A stretch of 64,000 nucleotides of DNA from Candidatus Bathyarchaeia archaeon (GTDB taxonomy: Archaea; Thermoproteota; Bathyarchaeia; Bathyarchaeales; Bathyarchaeaceae), in the NCBI GenBank assembly GCA_035283685.1, contig DATETJ010000004.1:124001-188000 (forward strand), read 5' to 3'. Within the stretch, counting starts at the first letter, position 1. Each line of letters opens with the position of its first letter. Position numbers and translations under genes: made by a program. Shown here in pieces: positions 32,895-40,065 of the stretch. A model generated the notes under the pieces. It was given only the letters and a program-made list of their open reading frames with translations, did not search any database and was not told the DNA's origin.

Positions 32895-33683
32895 TTACTG
32901 TCCTGTCTCCTCTGTTTCTTGCTTTGTTGTGGCTGGTTCTGCTTCGTTGGGTTGTGTTGTTTCGGGTTCCAGTTTGGGCTTTTTGGTTTCCGCGTTTGTT
33001 TTGGCTTCGAGTTGTGGTTCGCTGGGTTTCTCTGGTTCGGTGGCAGCTGCTGCTGATTCTTCAGGTTTCTCGGTTTTTTCTTCTGGATTTGGTTCAAGTA
33101 GTTTTACTTGATCGGGGAATGTTGCGTCGGGCGGCATGATGCGGACTTTTATTCCGTACATGCCGGGTTTAAGCTGAACGTGTAATACGGTTTCGCGTAG
33201 GAATTTGTGGGCTGGGTTGCCGCTTTTGGGTAAGTAGCCGTTTCGGAATTTTTCGTATCGGGCGCGTTCGGTGCGGAGTTTGCCGCGTATGATTATTTCT
33301 GCGCCTAGGGCGCCTGCTTCCATGGTTTGTTGGAGTGCCCAGAATCCTGCTCGTCTGAAGTGTACTCCTCTTTGGAGGGCTGAGGTTACGCGGGAGGCTA
33401 TTACGTGTGCGTTTAGTTCGGGTATTTCGATTTCGGCTACGCTTATTTGTGGGTTGGGTAGGCCGAATTTTTGTTCGAGGGTGATGGCGAGTTCTTTTAT
33501 GGTTTCGCCGCCTCTTCCGATTACTATGCCGGGTCTCATGGCGTAGACGACTATGTGTGTTCCTAGTGGTGTTTTGGCTATGTCTACTCCGCCGTATCCT
33601 GCTCTTTCGAATTGATTTTGGAGGAATTCGTTGATTTCGGTTTTTTTGACTGATTCTGAGACGAAGTGTTTGACGACGGACAT
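32895..33683 (-). CDS. rps3: Small ribosomal subunit protein uS3 with long acidic/Pro tail
   Basis: A 262-residue protein. FLQNQFERAGYGGVDIAKTPLGTHIV starts the KH domain, with PGIVIGRGGETIKELAITLE (GXXG loop), then FGLPNPQISVAEI and ALGAEIIIRGKLRTERAR. The C-terminal 65 residues are Glu/Lys/Pro/Thr-rich and not conserved. uS3 shapes the mRNA entry site. Confidence 0.94.
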   Translation of the reverse strand: MSVVKHFVSESVKKTEINEFLQNQFERAGYGGVDIAKTPLGTHIVVYAMRPGIVIGRGGETIKELAITLEQKFGLPNPQISVAEIEIPELNAHVIASRVTSALQRGVHFRRAGFWALQQTMEAGALGAEIIIRGKLRTERARYEKFRNGYLPKSGNPAHKFLRETVLHVQLKPGMYGIKVRIMPPDATFPDQVKLLEPNPEEKTEKPEESAAAATEPEKPSEPQLEAKTNAETKKPKLEPETTQPNEAEPATTKQETEETGQ

Positions 33684-33684
33684 T

Positions 33685-34164
33685 TTATTGTGTTTTCTCC
33701 TCGGTTTCTTGTAGGACGAGTTCGATGTGGGTGAGGGTTTGGACTTTGGGTGATGATCTTCCGAAGGCTCGGGGTGTGAATCGTTTGAGTTTGATGCCCT
33801 GGTATGCGGATGCGTGGATGATGCGTAGTCTTTCTGTGTCTAAGCCTTTGAATTCGGCGTTGGCTTCGGCTCCGGCTAGGATTTGGAGTATTTTTTGTGC
33901 TGTCTTGATTGGGTATCGTGCTGCGAAGGTTCCTTGTGCTGTGCCGTGTCGGTGGCCTAGTTTTTTTTGGTGTCGGCGGTATGGGACGGGTTGTTTTTTG
34001 GCGGCTACGTTGTTTAGGTATGTGCGTGCTTGGTCTAGTGTCATGTTTTTTATGGCTGTGCATACTTCGTGGGCATGTTTATGGGATACTCTGAGTTCTC
34101 GGCCTGCGGATTTGACCGTTTTCGCTGGGTCGAGGTCGGTTATGGAGTATCCCCATTCTGGCAT
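33685..34164 (-). CDS. rpl22: Large ribosomal subunit protein uL22, first gene of the split-off operon
   Basis: A 159-residue uL22: MPEWGYSITDLDPAKTVKSA at the N-terminus, LRVSHKHAHEVCTAIKNMTL, KQPVPYRRHQKKLGHRHG and the C-terminal loop TPRAFGRSSPKVQTLTHIEL. Upstream in-frame codons to 34404 encode a Thr/His/Pro-rich sequence that is not uL22 and crosses the tandem repeats, so I start at the MPEWGYS Met. uL22 lines the exit tunnel. It normally follows uS19 in one operon; here it starts a new one. Confidence 0.93.
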   Translation of the reverse strand: MPEWGYSITDLDPAKTVKSAGRELRVSHKHAHEVCTAIKNMTLDQARTYLNNVAAKKQPVPYRRHQKKLGHRHGTAQGTFAARYPIKTAQKILQILAGAEANAEFKGLDTERLRIIHASAYQGIKLKRFTPRAFGRSSPKVQTLTHIELVLQETEEKTQ

Positions 34165-34212
34165 AGTGTTTGGTTTTTCTCCTGACTGTGCAAACAAACT
34201 GCAGAGGCGTTC

Positions 34213-34220
34213 CATATATG
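34213..34220 (-). promoter_or_regulatory. Possible TATA box for the uL22-uL30 operon
   Basis: The minus strand reads CATATATG about 50 bp before the uL22 ATG, and CAGGAG at 34179-34184 could be its SD (14 bases before the ATG, longer than ideal). If used, it gives about 30 nt of leader. A near-palindrome TGCAGAAAAATTTTTTGCA at about 34260-34278 lies further upstream and could be an operator. Assigned by pattern only. Confidence 0.4.
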
Positions 34221-34360
34221 TCTTATGTGTTTGATGGTGTGGGAGAGGGTTAGTATGAGTGCAGAAAAATTTTTTGCAGTTGAAGCTGTGCTTTTCTGTT
34301 TGTGTTCTTGGGGCTGTTGATGGTTCTGTGTAAGGGTTGGGTTCTGTTTGTGTGTTTTTT

Positions 34361-34426
34361 GCGTGACGTTCTATGTTGCTATGCGTGACGTTTAATGTTG
34401 CCAAACGTGACGTTTGCGTATGTTGA
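34361..34426. repeat. Three tandem 22-bp repeats upstream of uL22
   Basis: Three adjacent copies, unit 1 GCGTGACGTTCTATGTTGCT + AT, unit 2 GCGTGACGTTTAATGTTGCC + AA, unit 3 ACGTGACGTTTGCGTATGTT + GA. All share (G/A)CGTGACGTT, with a TGACGT half-site, at a 22-bp spacing (two helical turns). They lie between the uL22 promoter region and repeat block B. Spacing is fixed, which suggests a protein-binding array or the remnant of an iteron set. Confidence 0.7.
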
Positions 34427-34431
34427 GCAGC

Positions 34432-34855
34432 TCTGCGAGAAGAGAAATTTCAAAAGAAGAAGGGAACAAGCCCCTTATACGTTCTTCTACCATGTTGCGG
34501 ATATCTCTAGCTGAAGCTGTGTGGACATCGTCATACGAGTGTTCCCGGTGACATCAACGCCCAGCATGGCTATGGCTGTTTTGAGGTTGTTGTTGACTCT
34601 GAAGGCTTTACCACAACAACTTCTATGTTGGCTGCAATGGTTGCGGAGGCGGGTTTTTGTTCAGATGTTATTAATTTTCGCTTAGACTGAGTCATAACAC
34701 CGAGGCTTTTTGTCGGCGGCTGAGTTCTGTTCAGTAGTCTGTGCTGCGTGCTTGTTGGCTATTAGTGTTTCTTGAATGTTGGCTGCATTGCTTAGGCGGG
34801 TCTGTGTGTTCAGATGTTATTAACTTCCGCTTAGTTCAAGTAAGAATATCTTCTC
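34432..34855. repeat. Repeat block B: non-coding repeats related to block A
   Basis: Positions 34432-34559 align with 1721-1849 by eye, including the CAAAAGAAGAAGG...CCCCTTAT hairpin and the closing GGTGACATCAACG. A second hairpin, GTTGTTG/CAACAAC, is at about 34586-34620. Two M1 copies (CAGATGTTATTAATTTTCGC from 34662 and CAGATGTTATTAACTTCCGC from 34811) and TGTTGGCTGCA-type modules follow. Between 34165 and 34884 I see no gene; the stretch holds the uL22 promoter region, the 22-bp tandem repeats and this block. It could be a structured RNA or mobile-element remnant. Confidence 0.7.
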
Positions 34856-34884
34856 GGGATGTTGAAGGATTGCTTTAGCGGTAT

Positions 34885-35094
34885 GTGGTTAAGGGTTTGG
34901 AGCACAAGTTCTCTCTGAGCTGGGCAGATGTGGAAGACGTGGCCTGCAGGGATGACGTTGACAGGGATATGTTAGAGGAGTTGCACTTTGCTGGACCATG
35001 TGGTATTCTGCCAAAAGACGTGGCTGATAGGTTGGAAGAATATGGGCTTACGCCTTGGAATGTGACTCGGCGCATAAATACGCATGAACGATAA
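34885..35094 (+). CDS. Small hypothetical protein (69 aa)
   Basis: A GTG-start ORF encoding MVKGLEHKFSLSWADVEDVA, then FAGPCGILPKDVADRLEEYGLTPWNV and ending RINTHER. The helix-loop composition (PKDVADRLEEYGLTPWNVTRR) resembles a small DNA-binding fold, but I do not recognise the family. It lies just downstream of repeat block B and overlaps the next small gene by 11 bp. The start is limited by a stop upstream. Confidence 0.5.
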   Translation: MVKGLEHKFSLSWADVEDVACRDDVDRDMLEELHFAGPCGILPKDVADRLEEYGLTPWNVTRRINTHER

Positions 35095-35221
35095 ACTGGA
35101 CAAACTAATTGGACAGAGGGTGGCGGAGAAAAGAGGCAAAGGCTGGGCACTAACAACATTCCTACGACAAGCATGGGGCTCAACAAAAGAAGAAGTGGAA
35201 AAAGAGGAGTTTGGCAGCTGA
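35084..35221 (+). CDS. Small hypothetical protein (45 aa)
   Basis: An ATG ORF, MNDKLDKLIGQRVAEKRGKG then WALTTFLRQAWGSTKEEVEKEEFGS. The coupling by overlap with the preceding gene and its charged amphipathic helix support a real protein. Family unknown. The pair could be part of the accessory island, such as a small regulatory or viral module. Confidence 0.45.
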   Translation: MNDKLDKLIGQRVAEKRGKGWALTTFLRQAWGSTKEEVEKEEFGS

Positions 35222-35429
35222 ATGGAAAATGCCATTCTAAGCTGTTGGGTTTGTTGGGGACTCAACAAGGAATGAAGTAATTTGCTTTCAGAAAGAATTG
35301 TCAAGTGGACCGTAGGATAGCTAGTTGTAATTCTACAAGGTTAGAAATCATGTGTTCTGTAGGCAATATGCTGCGCACCCGTAAACTTTTTTCGTAGGAT
35401 ATCGCTAATGTCTATGTTAAAGGTTGAAG

Positions 35430-35588
35430 ATGATTTACGGACTCGTTGTGGCTTTCGTTCCAATTTATCAGCCAGTGTGCAGACCAGTTGTACTAATCTG
35501 CCCTAAATGTCAAGCTCGTATTCCAGTGAGTTCAAAGTTCTGCCCAGAATGTGGAGTCGACTTGAAACAGCCTACATTCACGAATTAA
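35430..35588 (+). CDS. Small zinc-ribbon protein (52 aa)
   Basis: An ATG ORF encoding MIYGLVVAFVPIYQPVCRPV followed by ICPKCQARIPVSSKFCPECGVDL. The CPKC/CPEC pair separated by 13 residues is a standard zinc ribbon. The N-terminal 20 residues are hydrophobic, so it may be membrane-associated. It is in a part of the island whose neighbours are small and unassigned. Zinc ribbon assignment is firm; role unknown. Confidence 0.6.
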   Translation: MIYGLVVAFVPIYQPVCRPVVLICPKCQARIPVSSKFCPECGVDLKQPTFTN

Positions 35589-35617
35589 AGACCTGAGAGA
35601 ATACTTCGCCTCTCTAT

Positions 35618-35755
35618 CTATCTCTGTTCTTCTTTTTGTTTCTTGCGTTTGACCCAATAGTCGATTAATGGGTCTTCCTTCCTATCACATTTGGCAAATT
35701 CCTTGATAAGTTTGTCTTCTTCCTTCTTCGATCTGAACAGCTCTTCCACTTTCAT
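35618..35755 (-). CDS. Small charged protein (45 aa), downstream of SDH protease
   Basis: An ATG ORF encoding MKVEELFRSKKEEDKLIKEF followed by AKCDRKEDPLIDYWVKRKKQ and KEEQR. It starts 29 bp downstream of the protease gene on the same strand, so it is probably in the same transcript. It is a charged helical peptide. It might be a partner of the protease, but that is inference. No family recognised. Confidence 0.5.
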   Translation of the reverse strand: MKVEELFRSKKEEDKLIKEFAKCDRKEDPLIDYWVKRKKQKEEQR

Positions 35756-35783
35756 CTTTATACCAACTATTACTATAGGTATT

Positions 35784-36698
35784 CTAAGACTTTAGTTTTT
35801 TCTCTCTCTTGTTTTTTTTAGTATTGGTCTTTTTCAAGTTTGCTGATATCACGTAACGTATTACATGCTTATCTGCGCTTTGGAGTAGGTAGTTTCCAAG
35901 CCATTCTCGCATTATGCTCCATTCTTCAGGGTATTTATCATCTTTAGCTACATTGAGACCTGCTTCCTTAGCCTTGTCAAGGTTGATAACTTCCCCATGC
36001 GTCAGAAACCCCTGAACCAAAGTATGTGCGATTTTCTTAGCTGCTGGATTCTTGTGTCCACTACCAGTTAAGATTTCGACCAAATAATTCTCCATTAGAA
36101 CTAATGCACTTACAGCGCTGTCAAGTTGTTCCGCTTCATATTTCTGCGCAAGAACCTTATAGGTATAAGGCGCATCTTCTTCTGATGTTCGCTTGAAAAA
36201 GTCCGTAACGGTTTGAAAGCCGTCGACATAATGTTTCGCTGAACTTCCTTTACTCGACGGGTCAACAGGACTTAATTGACTCATCATTCCCATGACTATT
36301 TCATTTCCAGCTACAGCTACTAATGTGCCACCACTTGCAGCAATATGTGGCACAAAAACTTTTATTACCTCAAAATTTCTCCTCAATGCCCTTGCAACTT
36401 TATAAGATGAGTCTACAAGTCCACCTGGACTATTCAAGAGCAGATATAGTTTTCTTGCTTCAGTTCGAGCTCTTATTTGCTCAATAACAGTCTCTATTGC
36501 AAATTCTTCTGAGATACCCATGGAAGCTGTTAATGTCCTTGTTGGAGAAACTTTCTTTCCCACATAAGGTGCAATGCAAGCCATAACCACAGCTCCTTCC
36601 TTCTGCGATATTCCAACCAATTTATCTTTTAGCTCACTTTCTTTTTCTTCTGAAACGTCTACAATTTTTTTCAACGATTCGGATAATCTAATAGTCAT
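35784..36698 (-). CDS. SDH-family serine protease (ClpP/crotonase-like fold)
   Basis: A 304-residue protein of the serine dehydrogenase proteinase family (a ClpP-like fold with Ser-Asp-His catalysis). Evidence: YLLLNSPGGLVDSSYKVARAL, HIAASGGTLVAVAGNEIVMG (nucleophile Ser in SGG), SQLSPVDPSS (Asp candidate) and LTHGEVINLDKAKEAGL (His candidate). No transmembrane helix is present. A basic tail follows (KKTNTKKNKREKKLK). The gene sits in the accessory island beside a YgjP-type metallopeptidase and type I restriction genes. A function in defence or protein quality control is inference. Confidence 0.82.
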   Translation of the reverse strand: MTIRLSESLKKIVDVSEEKESELKDKLVGISQKEGAVVMACIAPYVGKKVSPTRTLTASMGISEEFAIETVIEQIRARTEARKLYLLLNSPGGLVDSSYKVARALRRNFEVIKVFVPHIAASGGTLVAVAGNEIVMGMMSQLSPVDPSSKGSSAKHYVDGFQTVTDFFKRTSEEDAPYTYKVLAQKYEAEQLDSAVSALVLMENYLVEILTGSGHKNPAAKKIAHTLVQGFLTHGEVINLDKAKEAGLNVAKDDKYPEEWSIMREWLGNYLLQSADKHVIRYVISANLKKTNTKKNKREKKLKS

Positions 36699-36817
36699 AT
36701 TATCCCCCTTTTGATTTAATTCTGGTGTTAATATAAGATTTTACTGAGCAGAAACAAAAAGGATGTGTAACCGCTACTTCAAAAAGTCTCGACAGCTACC
36801 AGTCAACCCTTTTTTCT

Positions 36818-37177
36818 TTACCAAGCCCCTTTTTCTTCCGCCTCTTTTTCGTGTGCATGTTCAAGTTTTTTGTGTAAATCATCCCAGTTTGGCATGTAAG
36901 CTGATAATAGGGCTTTGAATGTTTTTCCGTGGTTTGGTGCTATGAGGTGCAGTAACTCGTGGAGTATGGCATATTCTGCAAGTTCTTTAGGTAGTTTTGT
37001 TAGGTCTTGGTTTAGGGTTATGTTGCCTTTTGTTGAGCAGGAGCTCCACTTGTTTTTCATTTTCATTATCTGAATTCGATTAATATGGATGTTTAGTTTT
37101 TGCTGCCATGAGTGGGTGATGTCCAGCAGGTCGCTCTCCGTTAATGGTTGTAAGTGATTGAGCCTTGCTGCTTTCAT
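36818..37177 (-). CDS. YgjP/DUF45-type zinc metallopeptidase
   Basis: A 119-residue YgjP-like protein with WSSCSTKGNITLNQDL, HELLHLIAPNHGKTF (zinc-binding HExxH plus downstream His) and a short helical tail. The family is also called WLM/DUF45. Overlaps the hsdR end by 4 bp, a linkage seen often in type I restriction loci. Its substrate is unknown. It may help with proteolytic control of the restriction enzyme, which is inference. Confidence 0.88.
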   Translation of the reverse strand: MKAARLNHLQPLTESDLLDITHSWQQKLNIHINRIQIMKMKNKWSSCSTKGNITLNQDLTKLPKELAEYAILHELLHLIAPNHGKTFKALLSAYMPNWDDLHKKLEHAHEKEAEEKGAW

Positions 37178-40062
37178 TCTGTTCCCTCTGTTAGGAATTT
37201 GTGCATTTTGAGTAAGTTGTCAGTTAGTTCCACCAGTGTTTCTTTTGGGGCTGTGGGGAGTAATAGTTTGTAGAGTTCTCTTCTTAGGTCTCTTTCGGTT
37301 TTTTCGTTGTAGAGCCATTCTTTGTGTCTTTCAAGTTCCGGGAAAATGTTTTTAGCCATTGTTTCTGGTTTGTTGACTTTGTAGTTTCTGAGGATCCAGT
37401 ATGTGGTGAATTCTTCTTTGGTGAGGCCTGATTTTTCTTGTTCTTCTTTTGACGCTGCTATGGCTTCTGCCAGTTTTGTTAGTTCGGTGAGTGCTGTGGC
37501 GATGTCTTTTTGTTTTTCTCGTAGTTGTTTGATGATTTCTTCGACTTTTTCAGATATTGAGATCAGGATGGGTTGTTTCTGTTTGTTTTGATGTATGTAT
37601 GTGGTCAGGGTTCGGTGTAGGTTTATGACTTTGACTCTTTCAGGTGCTTTGTCGGCTTTGATTAAGCGTGTTATTTGTTTGGTGATCTTGTACGGTGGGA
37701 GGGTGTCGGTTATGCCTTTTAGGTCTACGCTGCTTTTGATGAGTGCTTCTGTTTTTTTGAGGATGTCTCGGTATATTTTCTTTTGTTCTGCTTCTGGATT
37801 GTATGCGTTGTAGATGATTTTGTAGACTTGGATGAGGAGTTTGTAATCTCTTATGTGGTCTCTTAGGAATTCGTCTGGGGAGAGGATTTCGTAGAGTGCT
37901 TGGGTTTCCTTGAATGTTTTTATGTATTGGTCTCTTGTTTTTTCGTCGTAGAAGTAATCTATTATTTTCGTCACTCTATCTTTTTGGTCTTTGATTTGGA
38001 TGTTTTCGATTGTTGTTTTTGCTTGTGTTATTAGAGTTGTGAATCTTTCTTTTAGTGTGTTTATGTCGATGAGCCCTTTGCTTATGTCTTTTGAGTCGAA
38101 GGCGAGGGCTCTCTGTAGGTTTTCGAAGAGGCCTATGAAGTCTATTATTATGCCGCAGGTTTTTGCTTCATAGGGGCGGTTTACTCTTGCGATGGCTTGG
38201 TAGAGTGTGTGGTCTTTGAGTGGTTTGTCGAGGTACATGGCGTAGAGAATTGGGGCGTCGTATCCTGTGAGTAGTTTTTCGGTGACTATGAGGATTTTGG
38301 GCATTTCTTTGGGCTTTTTGAAGGCTTTTCTTGTCTTTTTTTCTTCGTCTTCGTTGATGTGGTATTTGCTGAGTAGGGCGCCGTCTTTATAGTTGGATGT
38401 GTAGATGACTTTTGTGTATTCTTTTGGTAGGTATTTGTCTATTGCTTCTTTGTATAGGGCGCAGCCTTCTCTGTCTACGGCTACGATGAAGGCTTTGAAT
38501 CCTAATGGTTCGACGAATTTCTTGTAATGTTCGGCTATGTGTTGGGCTATTTTGTCGACTCGATCAGGGCTTTTCAGAATTGCTTTTGTTTTCTTGGCTT
38601 TTTCGATTATTCTGTTTACGCCTTCGATGCTGGCTACTCCTTGTTCTTCTATGACTTTGAAGAATTCTTTCTCAAGGGTCTCTTTATCGACGTGGAGCTT
38701 AGTAGGTGTCAGTTGGTAGTATAGGGGTACTGTTGTTTTGTCTTCTATTGATTCGTCGATGGAGTATTTGTCGAGGTAGGGTTCTTCTGGGTAGCCAAAG
38801 GTTGCGAATGTTCCTCTTCCGATTTTGCCTTTGTCGACGGGTGTGCCTGTGAATCCGAAGTAGCGGGCGTTGGGGAGGGCTCCGCGCATGTAGTTGCCGA
38901 GGTCGCCTTCTTGACTTCTGTGGGCTTCGTCTATGAGAACGATTATGTTGCTTCTTTTGTTTATGTGCTTGGGCATGCCTTCAAACTTATGTATGATTGT
39001 TATGATTAGGCCTCTGTAGTCGGAGGCGAGTAGTTCTCGTAGGTGTTCTTTGCTTTCTGCTTTTTGGATGATTTCTTTGGGGAAGCCGAAGGCTTCGAAG
39101 TTTTGGTGTATTTGGGCTTCAAGCTCGATTCTGTCGACTACGACTATGATTGTTGGGTTTTCCAGTTGTGGGTTTTCTCTTAGTTTTTTGGCGGTGGTTA
39201 TCATTGTTAGGGTTTTGTATGCGCCTTGGGTGTGCCAGATGAGTCCTTTTTCCTTGTTTTCTAAGATTTTTTGGATGATTTTGTCTATTGTTCGGCGTTG
39301 GTGTGGTACCAGAATGTATTTGTGTAGTTCTTCGTCGATTCTTTGGAAGGTTACGTAGTCTTGTAGGGTTCTGAGGGTTTCTTGTTTGTTGAGTAGGGTT
39401 TTGGTTAGTTTTTCGAAGTTGTAGTGGTTTTGGGTTTTCCATCGGTAGAATAGTTTGGGTTCGTATTTCCAGGTGGGTCCGTGGTAGAGTCTTATTCCGT
39501 CGCCTGTTGTGTAGAATTGTAGGAATTTGAATAGTTCTGGTAGGAGTTCGTTGTAGAGTCTTATTTGGTCGTAAGCTTCTTCTTCTGCCTCTTCCACGGT
39601 TGGGCTTTTGGTTTCTATTATTGCTATTGGGAAGCCATTTACGAAGAGGATTATGTCCGCTCTTCTTTTCTGTTTGTCTTCAAAAACGAATTCAGTCGTA
39701 CAGATGAAGCTGTTGTTTTCTGGGTTTTCATAGTCTACGAGTTTTATGTTTCTTTCTCGTTTTTCTTTCTCAACGTAGATGGTTTTTTGGTTTCTCAGAT
39801 ATTTCAGGAATTCTTCGTTTCCATGTAGGTTTGCTGGGAGAAGTCTGAGGTTTCTTATTATGTCTTGGATGTTTTTGTCTGTTATGATTCCTTGGTTGAG
39901 TTCTTTGAGTTTTTCTTTGATTATTGGAATTAGGAGGGGTTCCTTGAGGCTGTTAGCTCTTAAGTTCATGATGTCAGAAGCGTCAAGATAATCCCAGCCA
40001 ATTGAGCAAAGATGATCCTTTATTAGATCTTGAACATCCTTCTTCTCAGAGACAAGTCTCAA
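37174..40062 (-). CDS. hsdR: Type I restriction endonuclease, R subunit
   Basis: A 962-residue protein. N-terminal nuclease domain: RRADIILFVNGFPIAIIETK shows the PD-(D/E)xK pattern Asp/Glu-x-Lys. Helicase motor: WHTQGAYKTLTMITTA occupies Walker A, LIDEAHRSQEGDLG is the DEAH box, GFTGTPVDKG motif III and LLTGYDAPILYAMYLDKPLK with QAIARVNRP motifs V-VI. Walker A has Tyr where Gly normally precedes the Lys (GAYKT). The C-terminal 250 residues are helical. HsdR translocates and cuts DNA with HsdM and HsdS, encoded just upstream in the same operon. Confidence 0.94.
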   Translation of the reverse strand: MRLVSEKKDVQDLIKDHLCSIGWDYLDASDIMNLRANSLKEPLLIPIIKEKLKELNQGIITDKNIQDIIRNLRLLPANLHGNEEFLKYLRNQKTIYVEKEKRERNIKLVDYENPENNSFICTTEFVFEDKQKRRADIILFVNGFPIAIIETKSPTVEEAEEEAYDQIRLYNELLPELFKFLQFYTTGDGIRLYHGPTWKYEPKLFYRWKTQNHYNFEKLTKTLLNKQETLRTLQDYVTFQRIDEELHKYILVPHQRRTIDKIIQKILENKEKGLIWHTQGAYKTLTMITTAKKLRENPQLENPTIIVVVDRIELEAQIHQNFEAFGFPKEIIQKAESKEHLRELLASDYRGLIITIIHKFEGMPKHINKRSNIIVLIDEAHRSQEGDLGNYMRGALPNARYFGFTGTPVDKGKIGRGTFATFGYPEEPYLDKYSIDESIEDKTTVPLYYQLTPTKLHVDKETLEKEFFKVIEEQGVASIEGVNRIIEKAKKTKAILKSPDRVDKIAQHIAEHYKKFVEPLGFKAFIVAVDREGCALYKEAIDKYLPKEYTKVIYTSNYKDGALLSKYHINEDEEKKTRKAFKKPKEMPKILIVTEKLLTGYDAPILYAMYLDKPLKDHTLYQAIARVNRPYEAKTCGIIIDFIGLFENLQRALAFDSKDISKGLIDINTLKERFTTLITQAKTTIENIQIKDQKDRVTKIIDYFYDEKTRDQYIKTFKETQALYEILSPDEFLRDHIRDYKLLIQVYKIIYNAYNPEAEQKKIYRDILKKTEALIKSSVDLKGITDTLPPYKITKQITRLIKADKAPERVKVINLHRTLTTYIHQNKQKQPILISISEKVEEIIKQLREKQKDIATALTELTKLAEAIAASKEEQEKSGLTKEEFTTYWILRNYKVNKPETMAKNIFPELERHKEWLYNEKTERDLRRELYKLLLPTAPKETLVELTDNLLKMHKFLTEGTE

Positions 40063-40065
40063 CTG

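Noticed and set aside
34255-34282. Palindromic operator near 34260-34278
   Set aside because: An A/T-rich near-palindrome (GCAGAAAAATTTTTTGC) is visible, but one copy with a T/A core is easily found by chance; mentioned only as a possible site.
34165-34404. N-terminal extension of uL22 (about 80 residues)
   Set aside because: The added sequence is Thr/His/Pro-rich, crosses the tandem 22-bp repeats and is absent from uL22 proteins; an ATG exactly at the conserved start exists.
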